A stretch of 43,266 nt of DNA from Dulcicalothrix desertica PCC 7102 (GTDB lineage: Bacteria > Cyanobacteriota > Cyanobacteriia > Cyanobacteriales > Nostocaceae), in assembly GCF_003991905.1 (NCBI RefSeq), contig NZ_RSCL01000050.1:1-43266 (forward strand). Reading direction: 5' to 3'. This document shows, piece after piece, positions 1-7,346 of this stretch. Numbering within the stretch: the first letter of the stretch is position 1; every line of letters starts with the position of its first letter. The position numbers were made by a program, and so were the translations under genes. The notes beneath the pieces were generated by a model. It saw only the letters and a program-made list of their open reading frames with translations. It made no database searches and was not told where the DNA came from.

Positions 1-41
1 ATTCAAAAATATTATAAGTATGGCGCCGAGGTTCATCTTGA

Positions 42-284
42 AAACAGCGAAAAATAACTTCTGGTTTGAGTGAAGCCATACCTTCAAGAGTACGCGATGC
101 TTTCAAAGTCGAGTTGCCTTTAAGTAGTATATTTGAGGCGCCGACAATTACAGGGTTATCTAAAGTCGTGGAAAGCTTGAAAGATAATAACGCAAAAAGT
201 CAGGCGCCTGCACTAGTACCAATATCTCGCGACAGTCGGCGAATGAAATTATCTTCGTTAAATAAAGACAGTAAAAATCAGTAG
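42..284 (+). pseudogene. C-terminal remnant of an NRPS/PKS-type carrier domain
   Basis: The readable frame from about 42 to 284 encodes the second half of a peptidyl or acyl carrier domain: SRVRDAFKVELPLSSIFEAP matches helices II-III of cyanobacterial carrier domains, followed by a basic tail ending DSRRMKLSSLNKDSKNQ, typical of the extreme C-terminus of such synthetases. The frame has a stop at 39-41, and the FFDLGGxS segment carrying the phosphopantetheine serine is missing; SEAIPS stands in its place. The simplest reading is a synthetase end damaged by a small deletion or frameshift. Bases 1-57 encode a different open frame ending at 55-57 that I do not recognise. A short free-standing protein starting with TTG at 66 is possible but would have no function as a carrier. 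Confidence 0.5.
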
Positions 285-305
285 GGTGGGCACTGCCCAC
301 CTTAC
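281..305. repeat. 25-bp palindromic repeat, copy 1 (convergent intergenic)
   Basis: A GTGGGCA-CTGCCCAC-type hairpin centred at about 293 overlaps the TAG stop of the carrier remnant (282-284) and lies in the 30-bp gap to the convergent dynamin gene. The same 25 bases recur exactly at 25295-25319, and a diverged copy is at 33877-33901. It probably serves as a bidirectional terminator. Confidence 0.75.
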
Positions 306-314
306 CCTCTATTT

Positions 315-3059
315 TTATAACATTATTATCGGTCTCCAATTATCAAGCTCTCCTTTAATCAACTTCAATTCATTAAGATATTCACTTAATTCGATTCTTT
401 GGCTTTCGAGATGATCAATAATATTAGGCGCCTCAACTTCCCTCGTTGCCCGTTCCTTTAACAAGTAGTCAAATTCAGCCTGAAACCGATTGATATAGTT
501 ATTGATTTGCTTTTCGCCTTTTTGGAAATCCTCTGATATTTGTTTTTCAATAACGCGCTCAAGCAACTCAATGTTATTCTGAACTTGTAAGTCTATCTTT
601 TGCTGAATCCCTTGGTAAGTGAGCCGTAAATCGATTTCATAGTAAGACACTGTTTCAGTATATGGAACATCTACTTCATAGACTTTATCTGACTCACAGC
701 AACGGCTCTTTGTTCTTTTTTCTTTTTTAGTTCTAGCGTATACTTGTTGCTGATGCTCAATTTTTGCATCAATTCCTGAAAATTCAAACTTTGGAAACTG
801 AATTTCATTGATACCTATCTCAATCTCTAAAGCATCTCCCAAATACTTGGAAAGTTCATTAGAGATTGCTTGAATTTCCTTTTGAATTTCTTTAACTAAA
901 CTTTCACGAATATTTGTTCCTTCTCTAATGAGTTTGTCTTGAGTATCTAGCCAAAAGCTTTGTATTACAGGGGTGCAGTATTCATTGATGGTTTTACCAA
1001 TTTTCTCAGCATCTTTTTTATTATTGACCCTAATTTTATAAGAGTCTGAGCTAGAAGCTGCTACAAAAAAAGCAAACTCCCACAAATACGCTAAAAGGTT
1101 TTTGCCTTCCTTATTATGTACAGGTTTTTGAGATTTATCCTTTGCTACTTTATCGATTTCCATTCCTATACGTTTTTTAGCGTTTTCAGCGAATTTATTA
1201 ATTCCTTGACTAAACGTATTAATTAATACTTGCTTCTGTTCCTCTACGGACTTTTTTACGTTTGCTACTTTCCCCCTAGCTAAATCAGAATTTTGCTTAT
1301 ATTCTTCTATTGTTTGTTGAAGTTCTTCAAACTCGATCTCCCACCCTTTCATTTCTGTAATAAAAGTCTCTTCAATAGCTTGAGCAGACTTATTTAACGT
1401 AGCTAAAACATCACTTAATAAATTCCACCCTGAATTGCGAACAACTGTTTGAATTACAGTATTTTCTATGGTTGTAATGCCACTATCCTGTAAAGCTTTT
1501 GGTGCAATATCTATTAATTCTGGAATATAACGTCTGCCATGTTCATCTTTTTCCATGTAGCTGAAAAGGAAGAATTTGTCAAAATCTGCTTCATGTTCTC
1601 TAGTTGCAACTTTATTTTGTATAAGTTTTGCTAACAATCCTTGCCATGCACTTGCTGGTAAAATAATTGGCTCTGGTATTCCAAACCCTAATAAGGTTTG
1701 ACTTAAATCTTTTATCACATCTTCAATGGGTCTATCTTTCTCGGCTTTTCTATCTACTTTGTTCAGAATAAAGTAAATTTTATTACTCCTTGCTAAAAAC
1801 TCCTTACGTTGCCCAATCAAATCTTGAAGCAATTCCGCATTCGTATTGTCTTTAAATGATGTGTAATCCAGAATGAATAATATAGCATCGCTAGTTCGGA
1901 GTGCTTCTAAGGCAGTCTGTTTTAGAGCTACTGTACTAAATTTTACTGATTCCCACTCATTTGGACCCGGTGTATCAACTAACGTGAAGCCGGCTAGAGA
2001 TGGAATTTGACTAATGGCTTCAACAGCATGTTCTAATTCAAAACGTATTGTAGCATCAGCGTTCTGTGTTTCTCGAATTTCATGGGTACGCTCTAAAAAT
2101 TTTCGACGAATTTCTCCTGCTTCACCTTGTATTAAAACTACAGGTTCTCGTTTACCATCTTGATATTCTAAAAGTCTGGGTGTTTGTCCAGCTTTAATTG
2201 GACGAATGTCTGTCCGGCAAACTGTACAAGCTTCTGTTTCACTTGCTAATACATCGGCGCCAATTAAGGCGTTTAGAAAGGTGCTTTTACCTGCTTTCAT
2301 TGCCGCAATTACAGCAACCTGAAATTTTTGTTCATTTAAAGCTTTCAATGCTCTGATAATATCATCTTCTACACTTTGTAGTCTTTGAGTATCATCTCCT
2401 TCTTTTAATCGTTGAGTACGAAGTTGTTTTAGATAATTTAAGAACCTGTTACCAGTATCATAAAGTTTACTATGGCTTGACTGAAATTTTTCAGAATGCA
2501 TATTCTTATAACTGTATTCCATTACATTTTTATCCAATGTTTTTTCAAAGTCGTCTTCTGAAGTTCTTTTCTCTGTTATACTCGATTCATTTAAATAATC
2601 TACTTGCTTCAAATATTTTCGTTTAACAGCAGCAGTAAGATTACGCGCGTAGTAATCACTAGGAACATAAATTAGCTCTTCATTGATTTTACAGAGAACA
2701 GTATTAGTTAGTTCTACTGCTTGTACAAAATTCTTTAAAGCAGCTTCTGTTGGTTCTCTATCAATATCCCACATTAGGGAAATGAGACTTTGCTGTAACC
2801 TAACCGCTAATCGCAAACAGTCCTTTTCAACTTCATCTAACGCGCGCTGACGAGTTAAGTCTAAAATCTGCTTTTTGCTTTTATCTGCTAGTTCGTTGTA
2901 TCGTTTCTCTAAATTTGTGTATTTATCTGTTAGTTCATTTGCAACAGTTTTATGATGTTGAGCCGCTTGTCTATCACTTTCACCTGCTGCATGAGTAGTA
3001 AAAGCACCAACAACAGCCCCTACTGCTAATCCAAGGGCACCGAAAAGAAAAGGGAGCAT
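315..3059 (-). CDS. Large dynamin-like GTPase with N-terminal membrane anchor
   Basis: A 914-residue protein. Residues 1-25 form a glycine/alanine-rich hydrophobic segment, followed by a coiled coil (about 30-75). The GTPase domain has a P-loop AAMKAGKST at 252-260, a switch threonine near 279, DTPG at 362-365 and NKVD at 433-436. This pattern with NALIG after the P-loop is that of bacterial dynamin-like proteins, and the MKAGKS form recalls the CrfC/LeoA-type group. The remaining ~450 residues are mostly helical and charged, as expected for a stalk, with a Cys pair and a Tyr-rich patch near 800-830. Such proteins bind and remodel membranes; some bacterial members act in phage tolerance or toxin secretion. 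It is the second gene of an operon, 21 bp after the HNH-like gene. The ATG start gives the hydrophobic N-terminus. The family is secure; the role is inferred. Confidence 0.85.
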   Translation of the reverse strand: MLPFLFGALGLAVGAVVGAFTTHAAGESDRQAAQHHKTVANELTDKYTNLEKRYNELADKSKKQILDLTRQRALDEVEKDCLRLAVRLQQSLISLMWDIDREPTEAALKNFVQAVELTNTVLCKINEELIYVPSDYYARNLTAAVKRKYLKQVDYLNESSITEKRTSEDDFEKTLDKNVMEYSYKNMHSEKFQSSHSKLYDTGNRFLNYLKQLRTQRLKEGDDTQRLQSVEDDIIRALKALNEQKFQVAVIAAMKAGKSTFLNALIGADVLASETEACTVCRTDIRPIKAGQTPRLLEYQDGKREPVVLIQGEAGEIRRKFLERTHEIRETQNADATIRFELEHAVEAISQIPSLAGFTLVDTPGPNEWESVKFSTVALKQTALEALRTSDAILFILDYTSFKDNTNAELLQDLIGQRKEFLARSNKIYFILNKVDRKAEKDRPIEDVIKDLSQTLLGFGIPEPIILPASAWQGLLAKLIQNKVATREHEADFDKFFLFSYMEKDEHGRRYIPELIDIAPKALQDSGITTIENTVIQTVVRNSGWNLLSDVLATLNKSAQAIEETFITEMKGWEIEFEELQQTIEEYKQNSDLARGKVANVKKSVEEQKQVLINTFSQGINKFAENAKKRIGMEIDKVAKDKSQKPVHNKEGKNLLAYLWEFAFFVAASSSDSYKIRVNNKKDAEKIGKTINEYCTPVIQSFWLDTQDKLIREGTNIRESLVKEIQKEIQAISNELSKYLGDALEIEIGINEIQFPKFEFSGIDAKIEHQQQVYARTKKEKRTKSRCCESDKVYEVDVPYTETVSYYEIDLRLTYQGIQQKIDLQVQNNIELLERVIEKQISEDFQKGEKQINNYINRFQAEFDYLLKERATREVEAPNIIDHLESQRIELSEYLNELKLIKGELDNWRPIIML

Positions 3060-3080
3060 AAAAAGTGTGGATACTAAAAT

Positions 3081-4094
3081 TTATTTCTTATTTTTTGGCG
3101 GAAGCTGAGGAATAAAATCAGCAAGTAACTCACTATGTGCTGATGTTAATCCTAGAGATTTAGCAATAGCTGCTGATTCTTGATATCTTTTTACTGCTCC
3201 TTCGATACCTGGTAATATAGGTCGATTTGTAATCTGTTCATTGACTAATTTTGCCTTAGCCAAAAATTCTAGATTTTTCTTATGTTCGTAAATTAGCTCA
3301 TTCTCAATCTCTTGCAAACGTCCTAATTCCTGCTGAGTTAAAGATTCGTAATAAGCTCTAACAACCTGTTTATGCTCATTAAGAATATTAAAAAACTCGT
3401 GAATCATACCCGCAGTTCCAATAACAGCTAAGGCAGGGGAAACGGCAGTTAAAGCTATTGCAATTGGCGGACACATTGTTGCTACTGTTGTAACTGCAAA
3501 TGCTGTTGTACCTCCAACTGCACCCCCAACAAGAGTATCTTTTAATGTTTCTACACCAGCTTGCTGTGGAGAAATTTCACCTCGAATTACACGAAGCGCA
3601 TTGGTGAGCATCGAAAATGGCGCCGTTGTTGCAGCACCAATTGCAGTTCCAAAGGGCGCCGCTTTAATGCCAGCTTTAACACCTCCTGCTAAGTTATCAA
3701 AATGCCATTTAGCATCCAGTCTCATTTGCTCTTGCCAAGACATAGGTTTACCACCACGAGCAATATTGTCTTTGGCATTCTCCCATTTGATGTTTTTGGG
3801 GTGATTAGAGCCTCCTTTACTATGAGGCTTAACGTGACTAGCGTGCTTATCAGACAAGTATTTTTGTGTATTTTGACCAGCTTCGGTACTGTCAATACCT
3901 GCTCGCTGAGATGGGGGGATTTTATTTAACATTTCTTGAGCTTCGACCCTAGTTCTTAAAGGTTCACCAGATCGAACCCCACCTTTGTGCAATCTACGCA
4001 CTGCATTTACAGGTAAATCCTGCAATTGAATATGCTCGATGCTGTTTGTCGCAGCAGCGTTCACAGCAGAATTACGCTCAGAATCATTAGACAT
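3081..4094 (-). CDS. HNH-like nuclease domain fused to a glycine-rich membrane region
   Basis: A 337-residue protein of no family I can name. Residues 84-118 (KHASHVKPHSKGGSNHPKNI and following) resemble an HNH/McrA-type nuclease core: His87, His91, the SKGGSNHP turn and Asn101 are present, but the usual final His/Cys positions are Asn106/Asn110, so activity is uncertain. Residues about 133-232 are Gly/Ala/Thr-rich and hydrophobic (AAPFGTAIGAATTAPF, VGGAVGGTTAFAVTTVA, IAIALTAVSPALAVIGTAG) and probably form two to three membrane segments or a pore-like bundle. A charged helical tail follows. It is the first gene of an operon with the dynamin-like GTPase. The pairing suggests joint action at the membrane. 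An alternative is a toxin or effector with a nuclease-like fold. Confidence 0.6.
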   Translation of the reverse strand: MSNDSERNSAVNAAATNSIEHIQLQDLPVNAVRRLHKGGVRSGEPLRTRVEAQEMLNKIPPSQRAGIDSTEAGQNTQKYLSDKHASHVKPHSKGGSNHPKNIKWENAKDNIARGGKPMSWQEQMRLDAKWHFDNLAGGVKAGIKAAPFGTAIGAATTAPFSMLTNALRVIRGEISPQQAGVETLKDTLVGGAVGGTTAFAVTTVATMCPPIAIALTAVSPALAVIGTAGMIHEFFNILNEHKQVVRAYYESLTQQELGRLQEIENELIYEHKKNLEFLAKAKLVNEQITNRPILPGIEGAVKRYQESAAIAKSLGLTSAHSELLADFIPQLPPKNKK

Positions 4095-4486
4095 GGGTTG
4101 ATTATACTTCTTAGGTTTCAGGGCTTAAAACCAAAATATGGTTAGTCGCTTCTTCGTTTATAATTCCCATGCGCTCGTGAGTAATAACATAATTAGAGCA
4201 AAACTCGGCAAAATTCTCTAATATCACAGTTTATTTGTACTAATTGATCGTCAAAAAATCGTCAGAGGTACCACTGCTATCTCGAACATGCCTGAATCTA
4301 ATATTGATTTGTTAACTAAATAATGTTTAAGTTATAAATATGCTCTTTGAATTGCTTTGCCCGTTAGTTGGGTGGAGCGGCTTTTCGCTTCTCAATATCA
4401 AGTAGTTTTTGTTGGGTTCCGTTCCTCCACCCAACCTACTGAATAATTTTATTTAATCAGAGTCATAAAAGATGGTTATCAACAGG
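4095..4486. other. Intergenic stretch with a dispersed hairpin repeat
   Basis: No gene is visible in these 392 bp between the HNH-like gene and the DUF1822 gene. It must hold the promoter of the HNH-dynamin operon (near 4095-4250), but I cannot point to clear -35/-10 boxes. The only structure I see is the hairpin at 4367-4435, listed separately. Confidence 0.6.
4367..4435. repeat. Inverted repeat with arms GTTGGGTGGAG / CTCCACCCAAC
   Basis: Perfect 11-bp arms at 4367-4377 and 4425-4435 enclose a 47-base loop that contains another partial GTTGGGTT. A related GTTGGGTGGAG arm occurs at 43080-43090 after the histidine kinase. This is a common type of cyanobacterial dispersed repeat; it sits downstream of the DUF1822 gene and could end its transcript. 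Confidence 0.65.
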
Positions 4487-5644
4487 TTAAATATATAAAA
4501 TTTCTAGTTCAAAGTTATCAGGGGTTGGTTCAATTTCCCAAACTAATCCTTCGGGCAACTCACCCAGCGCTACTTCAAGGTAGACACTTTCTACCGATGT
4601 TCTAACTTCAACTTCGTTACCTTCAAACGGTTGTAAATCTTCTGTGAGAAGTCGGAGTTTAAAACTTGTAGGAAGTAATTCACCGGGGAGTGCGCGCAAT
4701 TCAAAGCGCCAAATTCTCGAAGTAATATTACCTTGGGGTCGCACTTGCAATTCGCACTGCTGTGAATTGATAGTTAATCTCCGCACGATACTTGGTGATG
4801 TTTCTATCACATTTGAACCCCGTGCCCCAGCCATTGCTGTATCAACGGTTGCCCAGCCAAATAAGAGGGCAAAATCAGATACACCATTTTGTAACCACTC
4901 GTTAACAGACCATTGTTGTATTCCTTGACGTTGTTCGTATAAACGTTGTCTCCAACCACCGTGTTGTAAAAGGGCGCCCCATGTGGCAAAAGGTATTTGA
5001 GTTCGGGGGATAATAACGTTAGGGTTTCCTAAGCGTTGAATTAGGTTTTGCGCTTGGAAGAGCGATAATTTGGGTAAAGGCGCCACAGCAGCACGAGTTA
5101 CATCAGGGCAAAGTTGCTGTGATAGCCACAAAATATTTAGGTTTGATATTAAGTCTTCAGAGTCTAAGCAATATGCTTTATCGAATGCGTCATAGCTTGC
5201 TTCATTTTTGAGTTGCACGTGGGTTGTATATCCCCAAACTCGGATAAATCCTTCTTCTAAGTTTACTTGTACTGCTAGGTAATAGTCAGCTACCCAGTTA
5301 GGAATGTCTACCCATTCTTGAGGTACACGAAATTCGTCAATATCTAAGGCTTCGGTAGGTATTAATACCATTTTTTTATTTCCGAAGCTAATTGCGGTAC
5401 CATTAACAGCTTCCCAAATACTAGGTAAAGCTGCATCTTTGGGATATGCTTGAGCATTGCTGTCATGCTCAGAGTGTAGCCAAGGAAGAAATGCTGAAAG
5501 CGATACGCGGTTAAGATATGCTATCCAACGACGGTTAGGTGTAGAAAAGGGTTGGTGTTGCCAACTTCTTTCTAATTCGGCTTCAGGAATTTCTAACCAT
5601 AAATGTGTAGGATTATCGATGGTAGGTAATGAGTTAAATGTCAT
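4487..5644 (-). CDS. DUF1822 family protein (first copy)
   Basis: A protein of about 385 residues of the cyanobacterial DUF1822 family, whose biochemical function is unknown. Recognisable features are the N-terminal LWLEIPEAELERSWQ, the central LSLFQAQNLIQRLGNPNV, and IPFATWGALLQHGGWRQRLYEQRQ, a hallmark block of the family, followed by a beta-rich C-terminal part (about 285-385). No signal peptide or membrane segment is visible. A GTG at 5650 lies in frame upstream, but AAGGAG (minus strand, 5653-5658) stands 8 bases before the ATG at 5644 and only 2 before the GTG, so I chose the ATG. It directly follows a sigma-70-type gene, with the ribosome-binding site next to that gene's stop codon. 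The same pair recurs at 31485-33116, so this protein probably works with the sigma factor, perhaps as its partner or regulator. Confidence 0.85.
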   Translation of the reverse strand: MTFNSLPTIDNPTHLWLEIPEAELERSWQHQPFSTPNRRWIAYLNRVSLSAFLPWLHSEHDSNAQAYPKDAALPSIWEAVNGTAISFGNKKMVLIPTEALDIDEFRVPQEWVDIPNWVADYYLAVQVNLEEGFIRVWGYTTHVQLKNEASYDAFDKAYCLDSEDLISNLNILWLSQQLCPDVTRAAVAPLPKLSLFQAQNLIQRLGNPNVIIPRTQIPFATWGALLQHGGWRQRLYEQRQGIQQWSVNEWLQNGVSDFALLFGWATVDTAMAGARGSNVIETSPSIVRRLTINSQQCELQVRPQGNITSRIWRFELRALPGELLPTSFKLRLLTEDLQPFEGNEVEVRTSVESVYLEVALGELPEGLVWEIEPTPDNFELEILYI

Positions 5645-5659
5645 AGTCACTGCTCCTTG

Positions 5660-6856
5660 CTATATAGAGTTACGGCTGTAATGAACTTGCAACCATTCCT
5701 CTAATACGGTATTTATATAATTTAGTACCGAGGGATTTAGAGAAATATGCATCGACTCCTGACTCCATGTTGCCAGTTTGAGAAGTAGTGTGTCTCTAGC
5801 TTTGGTTAGTCGCCGAGAAACTGTATACTGCTTAACTCCCAGTTCCTTTGCTATTTGCTGCTGAGTTAATTTTTGAGTGTAATATATTTGGATAATGTTT
5901 AGTGCCTCTTCATCTAGCTCTTTGAGTGCTTTTACTAATACATCACCAATTTGGGCTTGTTGTGATTGTCTATCAAGTTGTTCTTCAGCAGCAATAATTT
6001 CTGATATGTAAGACTCTTGTTTGAGTTGGGGCAGAATGTCTTGTAGTTCTCCTCCATCATCTTCCCCTATTTTGGCATTCAGCGAAGTCATATTAGGATA
6101 TAAGTACGTTCGCACTGCTTTGGCACAACTAGTTAACCACTTTTCTAGACTTTCTGGGTTTAATTCGGCGCCTGGAGTCGTTAGTTGGGTAAGCCTTAGA
6201 CTATTATAAAGTTGAGCAATGCTTTGCCACGTTGCTTCCGAAGGTTTTTGTAATTTACGAGTCCCCGATGGCTGACTGGGAGCGCATAATTCTTGGTAGC
6301 ATTTCCAAGCTAGCACATAACGCTCGATTGCCTCTGCACTTTGTCCAGCATTTTTCAATGACTCTATTAGCCGTTTTTGAGTTACCTTTTTCAATAGGCG
6401 CCAGTTGGTACAAATGTCAATTTCGTTTTGCTGCCGCAACATTTCTTTAAGTTCACTGCTGAATATGGCACTACTATAATTTTTGAGGCTAAACCCCATA
6501 TTCGGCTTATACCCTTTCAAAACTTTATCGACACGTATAATTGCCATTTGAAAGCAGTCAGATAACGTGTACTGACTTGAAGAAATACCTGTAACCGTTT
6601 TACGTGCAGCCCAGTAACATACTTCTTGTAGGTAAGCTGATAAATGATCCCGAACCAAGCTTTCCGGAGTATCTAGCCACAGTTTATACCAATAATATAC
6701 CCAAAAATCCTCCGATTGCTCTGGTTGCGACAACTGGGAAAGTGATTTTATCATATGGCGCCGCAATCTGGCATCGGTAGCCCAGCCAATCACTCTAGAA
6801 GCGTCTAGCTCTAAGAATGTTGAAAATAATTCAATTATACTTTGACGCATTTGCAT
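5660..6856 (-). CDS. Sigma-70 family RNA polymerase sigma factor (first copy)
   Basis: A 398-residue protein. The C-terminal part (about 300-355, LKELDEEALNIIQIYYTQKL, QQQIAKELGVKQYTVSRRLTKA) is a clear sigma region 4 helix-turn-helix. The middle part (about 75-170), with ATRK/TVTG..., IIRVDKVLKGYKPNMGFSLKNYSSAI and EIDICTNWRLLKKV, fits a diverged region 2 that would read the -10 element. It is longer than an ordinary ECF factor (about 200 residues) because of an N-terminal region of ~75 residues and an inter-domain part. It heads an operon with DUF1822 (15 bp to the chosen ATG) and is divergent from the metacaspase across a 490-bp gap. Which promoters it uses is unknown; its own and the metacaspase promoter are natural candidates. 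Confidence 0.8.
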   Translation of the reverse strand: MQMRQSIIELFSTFLELDASRVIGWATDARLRRHMIKSLSQLSQPEQSEDFWVYYWYKLWLDTPESLVRDHLSAYLQEVCYWAARKTVTGISSSQYTLSDCFQMAIIRVDKVLKGYKPNMGFSLKNYSSAIFSSELKEMLRQQNEIDICTNWRLLKKVTQKRLIESLKNAGQSAEAIERYVLAWKCYQELCAPSQPSGTRKLQKPSEATWQSIAQLYNSLRLTQLTTPGAELNPESLEKWLTSCAKAVRTYLYPNMTSLNAKIGEDDGGELQDILPQLKQESYISEIIAAEEQLDRQSQQAQIGDVLVKALKELDEEALNIIQIYYTQKLTQQQIAKELGVKQYTVSRRLTKARDTLLLKLATWSQESMHISLNPSVLNYINTVLEEWLQVHYSRNSI

Positions 6857-7346
6857 AAGCCAACAACTTATTCCTGCATAATCTGTGAAAAAACAACCTA
6901 TATATATATGATGGGTGGTGATTTATATAATTAATGCAGCGCTCTCTCAAAGTTCTATTACTTTTTTTCGATAAAGACCCGTACAGTCGTTGTAATTATT
7001 TTTACCACAAACATGAATGGTATCAATTAGTAGTTTAATCTAATATCTTTATTTTATCTATGGTATCCATAATTTCTTCTCCTTATAGCTTAATTAAGGG
7101 CGCCGTCTTGGCAATCTGATTAATCAGAATCTAGTTATATATGTAAATCTATCTTTGGAGCTATGTTTATTGAAAATCAAAGCACGATTAAAATATTGTA
7201 ATATAAAAATAGATTATGTTATATACAAAATAAGATAGATAATTTTTATATAAGTATAATTCCTAAAAATAAATCTGAGGGTTTGAGTAAGTGGGTAGCT
7301 TCAAGTATAGAAATCGTTTTTAAATGTAATTATAGGATTAAGGGAT
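6857..7346. promoter_or_regulatory. Divergent promoter region between sigma factor and metacaspase
   Basis: This 490-bp AT-rich gap must carry the promoters for both genes. It contains a perfect 14-bp palindrome TCTGATTAATCAGA at 7115-7128 and a 10-bp palindrome CTTAATTAAG at 7088-7097, which could be operator sites. One GGCGCC lies between them. A weak purine run (AAGGGA) precedes the metacaspase ATG. I see no open reading frame here. Confidence 0.5.

Noticed and set aside
1-57. C-terminal end of a separate gene in frame 1 (ending YGAEVHLENSEK)
   Set aside because: Only 18 codons are visible and I recognise no family, so no gene can be claimed.
3601-3929. Open frames on the plus strand opposite the HNH-like gene
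   Set aside because: They are antisense to a gene with recognisable motifs and resemble no known protein.
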